In this document: piece by piece, positions 8,560 through 17,442 of the stretch | Numbering within the stretch: position 1 is the first letter of the stretch | Layout of the letters: every line of letters begins with the position of its first letter | From: Pedobacter sp. SL55 | GTDB lineage: Bacteria > Bacteroidota > Bacteroidia > Sphingobacteriales > Sphingobacteriaceae | DNA: 64,000 bases | NCBI RefSeq assembly: GCF_026625705.1 | Contig: NZ_CP113059.1 | Span: forward strand, 3,782,001-3,846,000 | Direction: 5' to 3' | Notes under the pieces: generated by a model | Databases searched by the model: none | Told to the model about the DNA's origin: nothing | Seen by the model: the letters and a program-made list of their open reading frames with translations, nothing else | Program-made: the position numbers and the translations under genes

Positions 8560-9249
8560 TTATGATAGTTCAAACTTATATCCTACGCCTTTAACTGTAG
8601 ACACATAATTCTCGCCCAATTTCTCTCTTAATTTTCTAATGTGTACATCTATCGTTCTGTTGGTAACTACTACCGAGTCTTCCCAAATATTTTTTAAGAT
8701 GGCTTCTCGTGTGTAAACTTTACCGGGTTTAGCGGCCAACAGATAAAGCAATTCAAATTCCTTTTTAGCTAAAACCACTTTCTCTCCCGCTTGATAAACC
8801 AAGTAAGACTCTCGGTCGATCACTAAATCGCCAATTTCTAATTTATTGTCAGAAACGTCTTCGCTACTTGCATTGCGGCGTAAAATAGCATTGATACGAC
8901 TTACTAAAGCTCTAGGCTTGATTGGTTTAGCAATATAATCATCGGCACCTACATTAAAACCAGCAATTTCAGAATACTCTTCGCTTCTGGCAGTTAAAAA
9001 CACCATAAAAGTATTTTTAAACTCTGGAATGGCTCTCATTAAGCGACAAGCTTCAATCCCATCCATCTTAGGCATCATGATATCCAAGATAATCAAATCT
9101 GGTTGAACTTTCTTAGCCACATTAATCCCATCCTGTCCGTTACTTGCCAAATAAACTTGATAACCCTCTTTTTTTAAATTGTATTCAATCAATTCAAGGA
9201 TATCGGGTTCGTCATCAACAATTAAAATCTTTTGCTTAGCTGTACTCAT
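8560..9249 (-). CDS. OmpR/PhoB-family response regulator
   Basis: A 229-residue two-domain response regulator. The receiver domain (residues about 6-120) has the acidic pocket VDDEPD, the phosphoacceptor Asp56 in DLIILDIMMP, and the switch Lys in YIAKPIKP. The C-terminal winged helix (about 135-228) has RTIDVHIRKLREKLG and VKGVGYKF, typical of PhoB/OmpR. Such proteins bind direct repeats in promoters once phosphorylated. No histidine kinase is adjacent, so the partner is elsewhere. The upstream 100 bp hold several GTTAA words, which could be an autoregulatory site. The regulator most resembles PhoB/PhoP-type phosphate or envelope regulators, without proof. Confidence 0.9.
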   Translation of the reverse strand: MSTAKQKILIVDDEPDILELIEYNLKKEGYQVYLASNGQDGINVAKKVQPDLIILDIMMPKMDGIEACRLMRAIPEFKNTFMVFLTARSEEYSEIAGFNVGADDYIAKPIKPRALVSRINAILRRNASSEDVSDNKLEIGDLVIDRESYLVYQAGEKVVLAKKEFELLYLLAAKPGKVYTREAILKNIWEDSVVVTNRTIDVHIRKLREKLGENYVSTVKGVGYKFELS

Positions 9250-9286
9250 TATAGTTTTAATTTGTTACGAAAGTAAGTATACAGTT

Positions 9287-9342
9287 GCAACATTTAGTTA
9301 AAACTAAGTTAACAAATTGTTAAGACTATACGCTTTGTTAAC
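9287..9342. promoter_or_regulatory. Cluster of GTTAA words upstream of the response regulator
   Basis: Between the two genes the words AGTTAA, AGTTAAC, TTGTTAA (9317-9323) and TTGTTAAC (9335-9342) recur; the last two are 18 bp apart in the same direction. OmpR/PhoB-type proteins bind direct repeats at helical spacing, so this may be an operator for the gene just downstream. It is not proof, because the region is AT-rich. Confidence 0.3.
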
Positions 9343-9348
9343 ATAGAT

Positions 9349-10463
9349 TTAGAGTTTAGCTAAGGTTTTGTTTAAAAAAACCTCCAACTCTTCTCCCCTT
9401 AGGTCTCTGGCAATGATTTTACCTTGTGGGTCAATCAAAAATGAACTAGGTATGGCTTCTACTTGATATAATTTTACAGTAGCCCCTTCAAAATCATTAA
9501 GTTCGCCAACTTGGTCCCACATCAAATTGTCCTGTTTAATGGCCTGCGCCCAAGCATTTTTATCTTTATCTAACGAAATGCCCAACACTGTAAAATTTCT
9601 GTTCTTAAACGTTTGATAAGCCTTTACCACATTTGGATTTTCTTGTCGGCAAGGCCCACACCACGACGCCCAAAATCTAACAGTACATATTTACCTCTAT
9701 AGTCAGTTAATTTTACTTCTTTGCCATCTATACTAGGAATAGTGAAATTTGGAGCAATTTGCCCTACCTGTACTGCTTTTAATCTCGATACCTTTTCTAC
9801 AAAGTTCTTTACTGCCGAATGTTGTCTCAAAGAAGCATCAACTTTCTCAGCATAATCTACCATAGCTTTTTCGTTACCTTGCGGATTAACCAAGCTAATG
9901 GCATAAAAACTTACCAAAGATTTGTTGTTATCCATCGCAAATTTAATGATGGCTTGGTTCAGCTCGTTTAAAGCATTGTTGTAAACTGGCGATAACTGCT
10001 GCAACAATTCGTCCCTTTTATCTGGTTGGGCAGCTACCTTTTCTTCAAATTGCTTGCTTACTTCAAAAATCTTCTGCTGAAATTTGATTTTCATATCGTT
10101 AAACTCAGCCAATTTTGATGCATCTTCTGCCCCGTCAATTGTATAATGTTGATTTTTGTCGTTCACATCCGCCGTAATTTCTACTTCATCGCCATTTTTG
10201 GCAATTACAATATACTCGTTAGTTCCATAATTTACCCTAAAGAAATCTGCTTCTGGCTTGGTATTGGTAAACTTAAACTCGCCATTTGCAGATAGGTTGG
10301 TAGAGTCTAGCAGTACCATGTTATTGCTTGCCATACCATACAGAAACACCTTATTTTTAACCTCGGCATTGGTCAATTTTCCACTTATGGTAAATCTTGA
10401 TTTATCCTTACAAGCCGTTAATATGCTTATGGTTGCTAATAGTATTATCGCTAGTTTTTTCAT
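9349..10463 (-). pseudogene. TlpA/ResA-like thioredoxin-fold lipoprotein, frameshifted at the active site
   Basis: Two overlapping frames form one gene of 371 residues if one base is added. The N-terminal part (from MKKLAIILLATISILTACK) has a lipoprotein signal with Cys18 and a DUF4369-like domain. The C-terminal part is a thioredoxin/AhpC-TSA domain, VGQIAPNFTIPSIDGKEVKL and later SFLIDPQGKIIARDLRG. The break lies in the run at 9672-9675 (four A on the + strand). With five A the protein reads [20 protein letters not shown], the normal CxxC centre; with four it goes out of frame and stops. Intact homologues reduce or isomerise disulfides in the periplasm. It may be a true mutation or a base-calling error; the rest of both frames is undamaged. 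Confidence 0.85.
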
Positions 10464-10528
10464 TTTTATTAGTACTGAGTAGTGAGTATTGCGTATTGAG
10501 ACTTAAAAGCACACCTTAAATCTTCTAC

Positions 10529-11998
10529 CTACGCTTCCAACCTTTTTAAAATCAATTCGTTTAATTTTTTTGCATCTGCTTTGCCTTTGGCAAGTTTCAT
10601 CACCTCGCCAACAAACAAACCTAAAACGCCTTTCTTACCTTTTTTGTATGCCTCTACTTGTGGTGCGTACTTTGCTAATACTTTTTCAATTAATCCTGCA
10701 ATGGCATCTACATCTTCTACAATAATCAAATTAAGTTGCTTAGCTAAATCTTCGGCATTGGCATTGGTGTTATTTTCTAATGCTGGCAACAAAGTCTGTA
10801 TGGCATTTTGCTGCGAAATTTTCTTTTCATCAACCAAATTAATGGTTTGCGCCAGTTGCAATGGATTAACCAAATAAGCCGAAATTTCTATCTGCTTTTC
10901 ATTTAACATAGCTCTAATGTTACCCAATAACCAATTTATCAGGTTTTTAGGGTGGCCAACGTGCGGTAAAGCTTGTGCATAATATTGGTACAGTTCTTTG
11001 TCATCGGCCAACACAGCCGCTTCCGCATAACTAATGCCCAAGTCTTTAATTAAATTAGCTACAATTTCTTTTGGCAGCATAGGCATGGCCGATTTAACAT
11101 TTGCCAACCACTCATCAGAAATTACTACGGGTGGCAAATCTGGATCTGGAAAATAACGGTAATCATTAGCTTCTTCTTTGCTACGCATTGGCGAAGTAGT
11201 GCCTTTATCAGCATCGAAATTTAGTGTACTTTGGATAATTTGTCCGCCGTTAGTTACCACTTCTACCTGTCTACCAAATTCAAAATCCATCGCCCTGCGT
11301 ACGTTACGAATAGAATTTACATTTTTTACCTCGCAACGGGTACCAAAAGCGTTAGTTCCCTTTTCGCGGATAGAGATATTGGCATCACAACGTAAAGAAC
11401 CCTCTTCCATATTGCCATCGCTTACGTTCAGAAAACGCACTAATTGCCTAATTTCGGTCAACAAAGCCGCCGCTTCTTCCGAGCTTCTAATGTCTGGTTC
11501 GGTTACAATCTCAATTAAAGGTACACCAGCTCTATTCAAATCTACAAAAGAGAAATTTTCATCTTGGTCGTGCAAGCTTTTACCTGCATCTTCTTCTAGG
11601 TGAATACGATTGATGCCTATTCTTTTCTCAGAACCATCGGCTAAACGCACATTAATGTAGCCATTCTTGCAAATTGGGCTGTTATCCTGCGTAATCTGAT
11701 ATCCCTTTGGCAAATCTGCATAGAAATAATTTTTTCGATCAAAAAAGTTATACTGATTAATTTCGCAGTTGAGTGCCAAACCAATTCGCATGGCTTTTTC
11801 TATCACTTCTTTATTTAATTTGGGAAGTGCGCCAGGCAAACCTAAGGAAACTGTAGAAATATGTTCGTTAGGCCCAGCACCAAACGAAGCACTATCTGAA
11901 CAAAATATTTTAGATTGTGTATTTAACTGAACATGTATTTCCAATCCCGAAACAAGTTCGAAATGATCTGCATCTTTTGTAATTATAGTTGTACTCAT
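10529..11998 (-). CDS. gatB: Aspartyl/glutamyl-tRNA amidotransferase subunit B
   Basis: A 489-residue GatB. It works with GatA and GatC to turn Glu-tRNA(Gln) or Asp-tRNA(Asn) into the amidated forms. The N-terminal cradle domain starts FELVSGLEIHVQLNTQSKIFC and includes the well-conserved LGLPGALPKLN, EDAGKSLHD, NRAGVPLIEIVTEPD and RCDANIS. The C-terminal YqeY-like domain ends KGKADAKKLNELILKRL. The length fits full-length GatB. GatA and GatC are not in the window, which is usual since the genes are often scattered in this phylum. Upstream are 66 bp of repeats and then the thioredoxin-like gene on the same strand. Confidence 0.96.
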   Translation of the reverse strand: MSTTIITKDADHFELVSGLEIHVQLNTQSKIFCSDSASFGAGPNEHISTVSLGLPGALPKLNKEVIEKAMRIGLALNCEINQYNFFDRKNYFYADLPKGYQITQDNSPICKNGYINVRLADGSEKRIGINRIHLEEDAGKSLHDQDENFSFVDLNRAGVPLIEIVTEPDIRSSEEAAALLTEIRQLVRFLNVSDGNMEEGSLRCDANISIREKGTNAFGTRCEVKNVNSIRNVRRAMDFEFGRQVEVVTNGGQIIQSTLNFDADKGTTSPMRSKEEANDYRYFPDPDLPPVVISDEWLANVKSAMPMLPKEIVANLIKDLGISYAEAAVLADDKELYQYYAQALPHVGHPKNLINWLLGNIRAMLNEKQIEISAYLVNPLQLAQTINLVDEKKISQQNAIQTLLPALENNTNANAEDLAKQLNLIIVEDVDAIAGLIEKVLAKYAPQVEAYKKGKKGVLGLFVGEVMKLAKGKADAKKLNELILKRLEA

Positions 11999-12075
11999 TA
12001 ATAGAATTTACTATCCCGAACGCTCTTTTAACTGGCCAAATATAGGGATTATCTGTTTATGAATATCGTTTATTG

Positions 12076-12137
12076 GCCACAGATGCACAGATATAAAAAT
12101 AAATTAACAAATAATTGAATATCTGTGTATCTGTGGC
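12076..12137. repeat. CACAGATGCACAGAT palindromic repeat
   Basis: The arms GCCACAGATGCACAGAT (12076-12092) and ATCTGTGTATCTGTGGC (12121-12137) pair over 17 bp with one mismatch. The same sequence occurs as a hairpin at 45,230 and as a split pair at 54,432/54,634, so it is a dispersed repeat family. Confidence 0.8.
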
Positions 12138-12183
12138 GAATGTTTTGTATCAAAGCTATTGCAAAAATTAATCTTTGATTTGG

Positions 12184-12200
12184 TTGGCACGGTATTCGTA
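12184..12200 (+). promoter_or_regulatory. Weak sigma-54-like site
   Basis: TTGGCACGGTATTCGTA matches the -24 half of the sigma-54 consensus (TGGCAC) well, but the -12 half has TCG rather than TTGC. It is 33 bp before the start of the small secreted protein. Confidence 0.25.
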
Positions 12201-12232
12201 AAGGTTTTAAAACACACATAAAACTAAATGTT

Positions 12233-12583
12233 ATGAAACGATTAATCTTAATGTTTACGGTTGCTATGGTAGCAGCCACATTACAAAGCGCCAACGCTCA
12301 AGTTAGTTTAAATATCAATATTGGTACACAGCCTAGGTATGGCTACTTTAACGATTATTACGTTAGACCAGTAGTTCATCGTACTTATTATGCTCCTGCT
12401 CCTAGAGTTGTTTATGTTAAACAAAACAATTTTTCGAGCCGCAGGTATTACAAGCCAGGAAAAAGAGTGGTTAGTCGTAATTACGTTAGGCCAGCTGCTA
12501 AACATTACGTTAAGAAAGCGCATTACAAACATTATAATAAGCCTGCCAAACACCATAGAGGTAACGGAAGAGGTAGACATTAA
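12233..12583 (+). CDS. Small secreted, strongly basic protein of unknown function
   Basis: A 116-residue protein with a clear Sec signal (MKRLILMFTVAMVAATLQSANA, cleavage after ANA). The mature part begins QVSLNINIGTQPRYGYF, a start seen in many small Bacteroidota exported proteins, and is rich in Tyr, Arg, Lys and His (ending KPAKHHRGNGRGRH). No known domain is seen. It may bind acidic surfaces such as lipid A, polysaccharide or nucleic acid; that is only inference from its charge. A word of 23 bp in its signal-peptide coding region is identical to one in the outer-membrane protein gene at 41,762. It ends at a bidirectional terminator. Confidence 0.7.
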   Translation: MKRLILMFTVAMVAATLQSANAQVSLNINIGTQPRYGYFNDYYVRPVVHRTYYAPAPRVVYVKQNNFSSRRYYKPGKRVVSRNYVRPAAKHYVKKAHYKHYNKPAKHHRGNGRGRH

Positions 12584-12617
12584 TGATAAAGCCCCGATTA
12601 TTTCGGGGCTTTATCAT
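12583..12617. terminator. Bidirectional intrinsic terminator
   Basis: The 15-bp perfect arms ATGATAAAGCCCCGA and TCGGGGCTTTATCAT have a 5-nt loop. It lies exactly between the convergent small basic protein gene and the beta-barrel gene. Confidence 0.9.
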
Positions 12618-12619
12618 TT

Positions 12620-13195
12620 TTAAAATCTTTTGCCTAAAGAAATTCCAAGTCTAGGATATCCACCAGAAAAAGTATCATTACCTAGCAACCTGCCTCCGCC
12701 CAAAAACAACTCACCGATGATGCCATTGCGTGTTAAAAACTTAAATCCAGCTGCCACCCCTAAACCAAAATTGGTATATGTTTTATTTTCTGACTCGTTT
12801 ATCGTATAATTATTTGAGTCGAAATAATATTGCGGTATATCTACAGAAATAACAGACGCATTGGCTTCTATAAAAAAACCATTAGCTTTTTGTTTCCCAA
12901 AATAAACCCTGTAATACGGAGTAAGTGCGAAGTTATAACGTTCGTCGTATACTGCCTTATCTGTTAAACTTACTGCTGCTGCCAATCCAAATCCTTGATT
13001 ATCTGCAATTATTCTTTCGTAATTTACTTCGGCCAAGCCAAGAACAGTATTTAAAAGATTTAACTTAATCTCATTATTACCACCCTGACCAACAGAGTCG
13101 GCTCTTTTTTGTATGTCACTATTTTGCACGTTCTTTTGTGCAAAAACACATGTAGTCATTAATAATAGTAATGCGGCTAGTAAATTTTTCTTCAT
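12620..13195 (-). CDS. Outer-membrane beta-barrel protein (DUF3575-like)
   Basis: A 191-residue protein with a Sec signal (MKKNLLAALLLLMTTCVFA). The mature part has alternating hydrophobic strands and ends in GISLGKRF, a C-terminal aromatic residue as expected for BamA substrates. The segment EIKLNLLNTVLGLAEVNYERI resembles the start of the DUF3575 family, small barrels common in Bacteroidota with no known substrate. It stands alone between the basic protein gene and alaS. The function cannot be told. Confidence 0.7.
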   Translation of the reverse strand: MKKNLLAALLLLMTTCVFAQKNVQNSDIQKRADSVGQGGNNEIKLNLLNTVLGLAEVNYERIIADNQGFGLAAAVSLTDKAVYDERYNFALTPYYRVYFGKQKANGFFIEANASVISVDIPQYYFDSNNYTINESENKTYTNFGLGVAAGFKFLTRNGIIGELFLGGGRLLGNDTFSGGYPRLGISLGKRF

Positions 13196-13308
13196 TGTTT
13201 CGAGTTTAATTAATTAAAAAGCAGGAGCCATAAATTATATCAATGACTTCTGCTCTTTTGAATTTATATTACGTTACAATAAAATATAACGCTACATTTT
13301 CGTGCTTT

Positions 13309-15942
13309 TTATTTTAAAAATGATTTAGCTTTTTCAATTGCCCTGTCCATACCAGCAGCATCTTTACCACCAGCCGTGGCATAAAATGGTTGGCCACCGC
13401 CACCACCTTGAATTTCTTTAGCTAGTTCTCTTACAATCTGCCCTGCATTGTATCCCTTTGCTTTAACCAATTCATCGTCAATAGCTACGGTTAATTGAGG
13501 TTTACCATCTATTACCACACCTAAAACTAAGAACAGATTTTGCACTGCGCCTTTAATGGCATAAGCTAAAGTTTTCACTGCATCGGCGTTTGGCAAGTCT
13601 ACTGTAGTTGCAATAAAGTTCACGCCATCAATAGTTTGCATTTGTTTTTCTAAATCAGTTCTTAATGCCACCGCACGCTCGGTAATGCTTTTTTCAATCT
13701 CCTTTTTAAGTGCAGTATTGTCTTCTATGATTTTACCCAAGGCAGAAACAAAGTCTTTCGGGTTGTTCATTAAAGCATTCAAGTTCTTTACCAAGTCGAA
13801 ATGTTCGCGAATAACAGCTGCAGAACGTTGGCCGGTAATGGCTTCTATCCTACGTACACCTGCTGCAACTGCACTTTCTGCTGTTAACTTAAAGAAACCA
13901 ATTTGGCCGGTAGCTTTTACGTGTGTACCACCACAAAGTTCTTTCGAGAAATGGTCATCAAAAGTAATTACACGCACAAAATCTCCATATTTCTCGCCAA
14001 ACAAAGCCGTTACACCGCTATCAATTGCTTCCTGATAAGGAACGTTTCTTTGTTCTTTTAAAGGAATATTTTCACGAATTTTCGCGTTTACGATATCTTC
14101 AATCTGGTTCAATTCCTCATCAGTTACCTTAGCAAAGTGCGAAAAATCAAAACGCAGGTAATCTGCATTCACTAAACTACCTTTCTGGTTTACATGGCTA
14201 CCTAAAACCTGTTTCATAGCGGCATGCAATAAATGCGTAGCCGAGTGGTTATTTTCCGAAGCTTTACGTTTATCTTCATCAATTACTGCCCAAAACTTGC
14301 CCTCTAAATCTACTGGTAAAGTATCTGTAAAGTGTACAATTACACCGTTTTCTTTTTTGGTATCGGTAATTTCTACCCAAAACTGTCTGCTATGGTCTTC
14401 TAAACGCCCGGTATCTCCCACCTGACCACCACTTTCAGCATAAAAAGGTGTTTGAGCCAACACAATTTGATATTGCTCTTTCCCTTTTGTCTTTACTTTT
14501 CTGTATTTAACAATTTCGGTTTCTATTTCTGTTAAATCGTAACCTACAAACTCAGTTTCTCTGTCTTCGTTTACAATTACCCAATCTCCAGTATCAATAG
14601 CGGTTGCCGCACGAGAACGATTTTTTTGTTCTTCTAATGCTTTATTAAAGCCTTCCATATCTACCGAAAGACCTTTTTCGCGAGCCATTAAATCCGTTAA
14701 ATCTATCGGAAAACCAAAAGTATCATATAATTCGAAAGCGAAATTACCATCGATAACTTTACCACCATCGTATTTTTCGAAGCGCTGAATACCTGTAGCT
14801 AAAGTCCTTAAGAAAGAAACTTCCTCTTCTAAAACTACCTTTTGTACAAAGTCTTTTTGCAAATACAGCTCATCAAAAACACCTTTAAACTGCTCTGCCA
14901 AAACAGGCACCAACTGATTTAAAAACGGTTCTTTTAAGTTTAGGAAAGTGTAAGCATAACGCACTGCTCTACGTAAAATACGGCGAATTACATAGCCAGC
15001 TTTGTTGTTAGAAGGTAACTGTCCATCGGCAATTACGAAAGAGATGGCACGAATATGATCTGCCATTACACGCATCGCCACCGCTTCATTCCAGCCTTTT
15101 TCTCCCGGCTCGGCACTGCCTATGTATTCAAATCCAGATTTTTCTGCAATAAAGTTGATTAAAGGAGTAAAAACATCGGTATCGTAGTTAGATGTTTTAC
15201 CTTGCAACACACGCACCAAACGTTCAAAGCCCATTCCTGTATCTACGTGCTGAGCCGGAAGTGGTTGCAAAGAACCGTCTTTTAAGCGGTTAAACTGCAT
15301 AAATACATTGTTCCAAATCTCAATTACCTGAGGATGGTCTGCATTAACCAAAGATTTTCCGCGGCCATCGGCACGCTCTTCGGCAGTACGGCAATCTACG
15401 TGAATTTCAGAACAAGGCCCACATGGACCGGTATCGCCCATTTCCCAAAAATTATCTTTCTTATTCCCTAAAACAATACGATCTTCGGGAACAAATTGTT
15501 TCCAAAGTTCAAATGCTTCGGTGTCCATCGGTAAACCTTCTTTTTCATCGCCCTCAAATACAGAAACATACAATTGCTCTTTCGGAATTTTATACACTTC
15601 TGTTAACAATTCCCAGCTCCAAGCAATGGCTTCTTTTTTGAAATAATCGCCAAAACTCCAGTTGCCCAACATTTCGAACATGGTATGGTGGTAAGTATCG
15701 ATACCAACCTCTTCCAAATCGTTATGCTTGCCCGAAACACGTAAGCAACGTTGTGTATCAACCACACGAGGATATTTTACAGCGGCTTCTCCCAAAAACA
15801 AATCTTTAAATTGGTTCATTCCAGAATTGGTAAACATCAAAGTTGGGTCGTTTTTAACCACAATAGGTGCCGATGCCACAATATGATGTTGCTTGCTTTT
15901 GAAAAACTCTAAAAAGGTCTGTCTTATTTCTTTCGCTGTCAT
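13309..15942 (-). CDS. alaS: Alanyl-tRNA synthetase
   Basis: An 877-residue AlaS. The aminoacylation domain begins MTAKEIRQTFLEFFKSKQH and contains TLMFTNSGMNQFKD, RVVDTQRCLRVSGKHNDLEEVG and HHTMFEMLGNWSFGDYFK. The editing domain carries the metal ligands SATHLLHA and CGGTHV, and the C-terminal C-Ala part ends with GGGGGQPFYATAGGKD. The length fits the family. An in-frame ATG at 15,972 would add ten residues (MSLIPKKHIK) read from a word-like repeat; I prefer 15,942 because homologues begin at that point. It is followed by the small barrel gene on the same strand. Confidence 0.96.
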   Translation of the reverse strand: MTAKEIRQTFLEFFKSKQHHIVASAPIVVKNDPTLMFTNSGMNQFKDLFLGEAAVKYPRVVDTQRCLRVSGKHNDLEEVGIDTYHHTMFEMLGNWSFGDYFKKEAIAWSWELLTEVYKIPKEQLYVSVFEGDEKEGLPMDTEAFELWKQFVPEDRIVLGNKKDNFWEMGDTGPCGPCSEIHVDCRTAEERADGRGKSLVNADHPQVIEIWNNVFMQFNRLKDGSLQPLPAQHVDTGMGFERLVRVLQGKTSNYDTDVFTPLINFIAEKSGFEYIGSAEPGEKGWNEAVAMRVMADHIRAISFVIADGQLPSNNKAGYVIRRILRRAVRYAYTFLNLKEPFLNQLVPVLAEQFKGVFDELYLQKDFVQKVVLEEEVSFLRTLATGIQRFEKYDGGKVIDGNFAFELYDTFGFPIDLTDLMAREKGLSVDMEGFNKALEEQKNRSRAATAIDTGDWVIVNEDRETEFVGYDLTEIETEIVKYRKVKTKGKEQYQIVLAQTPFYAESGGQVGDTGRLEDHSRQFWVEITDTKKENGVIVHFTDTLPVDLEGKFWAVIDEDKRKASENNHSATHLLHAAMKQVLGSHVNQKGSLVNADYLRFDFSHFAKVTDEELNQIEDIVNAKIRENIPLKEQRNVPYQEAIDSGVTALFGEKYGDFVRVITFDDHFSKELCGGTHVKATGQIGFFKLTAESAVAAGVRRIEAITGQRSAAVIREHFDLVKNLNALMNNPKDFVSALGKIIEDNTALKKEIEKSITERAVALRTDLEKQMQTIDGVNFIATTVDLPNADAVKTLAYAIKGAVQNLFLVLGVVIDGKPQLTVAIDDELVKAKGYNAGQIVRELAKEIQGGGGGQPFYATAGGKDAAGMDRAIEKAKSFLK

Positions 15943-15954
15943 TTTTATATGTTT

Positions 15955-15992
15955 TTTAGGTATTAGGGACAAGGTATTAGGGAATTAATAAC
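15955..15992. repeat. Short word-like repeat (TATTAGGGA)
   Basis: Two copies of GTATTAGGGA-type words upstream of alaS, related to the AGGGATT heptamer array at 19,499. About 20 bp further on (16,009-16,046) is the phrase CCTTTGTGTTCTTTGTGTC, which I know as a common intergenic phrase in Bacteroidota. Confidence 0.5.
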
Positions 15993-16151
15993 CCCATCAT
16001 CTTAACCAAAATCCCTTTGTGTTCTTTGTGTCTTAGTGGTAATAATTAATGAGCAACAAAATTATAATTTTATTGTGGTTTTCTGCTAAAATCGGTTTAC
16101 ATTTGAGCACTTTAAGTAAAATCTATAATCGTTTAATAATCAACACCAAAC

Positions 16152-16487
16152 ATGCCTTACAAAGAAAGAGAAATCAATAAAATGTATTATACCATGGGCG
16201 AAGTAACCGAAATGTTTGATGTAAATGCTTCGCAGATTAGGTTTTACGAGAAGGAATTTGAAATACTTAAACCCAAAAAAAACAAAAAAGGAAATCGTCT
16301 TTTTACACCAGAAGATATAGAAAACCTTAAAATTATTTTCCATCTGGTAGATGATAAAGGTTTTACTCTAAAAGGAGCTAAAGAACACATGAAAAGTAAC
16401 AGTGGCGAAGTTAAAGAAAACCAAAAGATTATCGATTCGTTAGAGCGCTTAAAAGATTTTCTCTTGAAACTAAATGATGAGATTTGA
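16152..16487 (+). CDS. MerR-family transcriptional regulator
   Basis: A 111-residue protein with an N-terminal winged helix of the MerR type: YYTMGEVTEMFDVNASQIRFYEKEFEILKPKKNKKGNRLFTPEDIENL is the whole DNA-binding domain. The C-terminal part (residues about 75-111) is a short coiled dimerisation helix without cysteines, so no metal or effector site is visible. Similar short MerR proteins are conserved in Bacteroidota, often next to lytic transglycosylase or alaS-type genes; their targets are not known to me. The gene is divergent from alaS and is followed at once by a word-like repeat. Confidence 0.88.
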   Translation: MPYKEREINKMYYTMGEVTEMFDVNASQIRFYEKEFEILKPKKNKKGNRLFTPEDIENLKIIFHLVDDKGFTLKGAKEHMKSNSGEVKENQKIIDSLERLKDFLLKLNDEI

Positions 16488-16600
16488 TAGTTCATTGGTT
16501 CATTGGTTCACTAGTTCATTTGTCATGGCTCATTGGTTCATTGATTATTGGTTCATTGTTTATTGGTTATTATTTAATTGTTCGATTTGATTATTTACTT
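16488..16600. repeat. Word-like repeat array (TTGGTTCATT)
   Basis: Begins directly after the MerR stop codon. Copies of GGTTCATT and GGTTATT with drifting spacing make this the same family as the array at 6,448. No coding sense. Confidence 0.8.
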
Positions 16601-16638
16601 TAAACATTATTTCCTAAATTGCTCTTACCAAACAGCCT

Positions 16639-17442
16639 ATGCATAAAATTTTACTAGTTTTTATTCTGTCTTTATTTATTAATAGTGCCTTTGGCCAATA
16701 CAACCAAGGAGCAAGATTAACAGCCATGGGTAATGCCAGTGCCGCTGTAAAAGACATTTGGAGTTTAAATGCAAACCCTGCCGGAATAACCTCACAAAAA
16801 TCGCCAGTAGCAGCATTAAACTACGCACGTTATTTATTTGGCGATGAGCTTAGCGAACAAAGTTTTGCCTTTGTATTGCCTTTTAACAACAATTTTGCAG
16901 GAGTTAGCATTAACAGGTACGGCATTAGCGAATTTAACGAAATTAAAGCTGGCTTTGGTTTGGCCAAAAGCTTTGGCGAAGATTTATCTATTGGAGTTAA
17001 AGCCAACGTTCATCAAATAAAAATAACCAATTATGGTAATGCCACTACTTTTTCTGTTGATGCAGGAGTAAACTATGCATTGAGCCAACAAATTGGCTTA
17101 GGCTTGTACGTTAACAATCCGTCTTCGCAAGCCTATAAAGCTACCAACGCCGAAACCTACATACCAACTGCCGTACATCTTGGAGCCACTTACACTCCTT
17201 CTAATAAATTAATTTTAGCGGCAACCATTTCTAAAGATTTTGAGCGAAAATTTGATGTTGGTGTAGGTGTAGATTATAAATTTTATGAGCTGTTGAGCTT
17301 ACGAGGCGGCTTAAGCGCCAAGCCTTTTAAACAGTATTTCGGCATCGGCCTAAATTATCAAAAATTGATTATGGATATCGCGGTAGAAAGTCATCCGCAA
17401 ATTGGTTATACCCCTCAAATTGGTTTGTCGTATGCGTTTTAA
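16639..17442 (+). CDS. PorV/PorQ-like outer-membrane barrel protein
   Basis: A 267-residue protein with a Sec signal (MHKILLVFILSLFINSAFG) followed by ARLTAMGNASAAVKDIWSLNANPAGI, the characteristic start of the PorV/PorQ/UPF0164 family of FadL-like barrels. The C-terminus LSYAF ends in Phe, as expected for an outer-membrane barrel. PorV and PorQ take part in type IX secretion, but many paralogues have other, unknown roles. The stop codon overlaps the start of the next gene by 11 bp (ATGCGTTTTAA), which indicates translational coupling with the helix-hairpin-helix barrel protein. Confidence 0.75.
   Translation: MHKILLVFILSLFINSAFGQYNQGARLTAMGNASAAVKDIWSLNANPAGITSQKSPVAALNYARYLFGDELSEQSFAFVLPFNNNFAGVSINRYGISEFNEIKAGFGLAKSFGEDLSIGVKANVHQIKITNYGNATTFSVDAGVNYALSQQIGLGLYVNNPSSQAYKATNAETYIPTAVHLGATYTPSNKLILAATISKDFERKFDVGVGVDYKFYELLSLRGGLSAKPFKQYFGIGLNYQKLIMDIAVESHPQIGYTPQIGLSYAF

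Noticed and set aside
12184..12200. Firm sigma-54 promoter
   Set aside because: The -24 half fits, but the -12 half lacks the essential GC; kept only as a low-confidence feature.
15943..15972. Ten-residue N-terminal extension of AlaS
   Set aside because: It is read from a repeat, and homologues begin with the MTAKEIRQ-like residues at 15,942.
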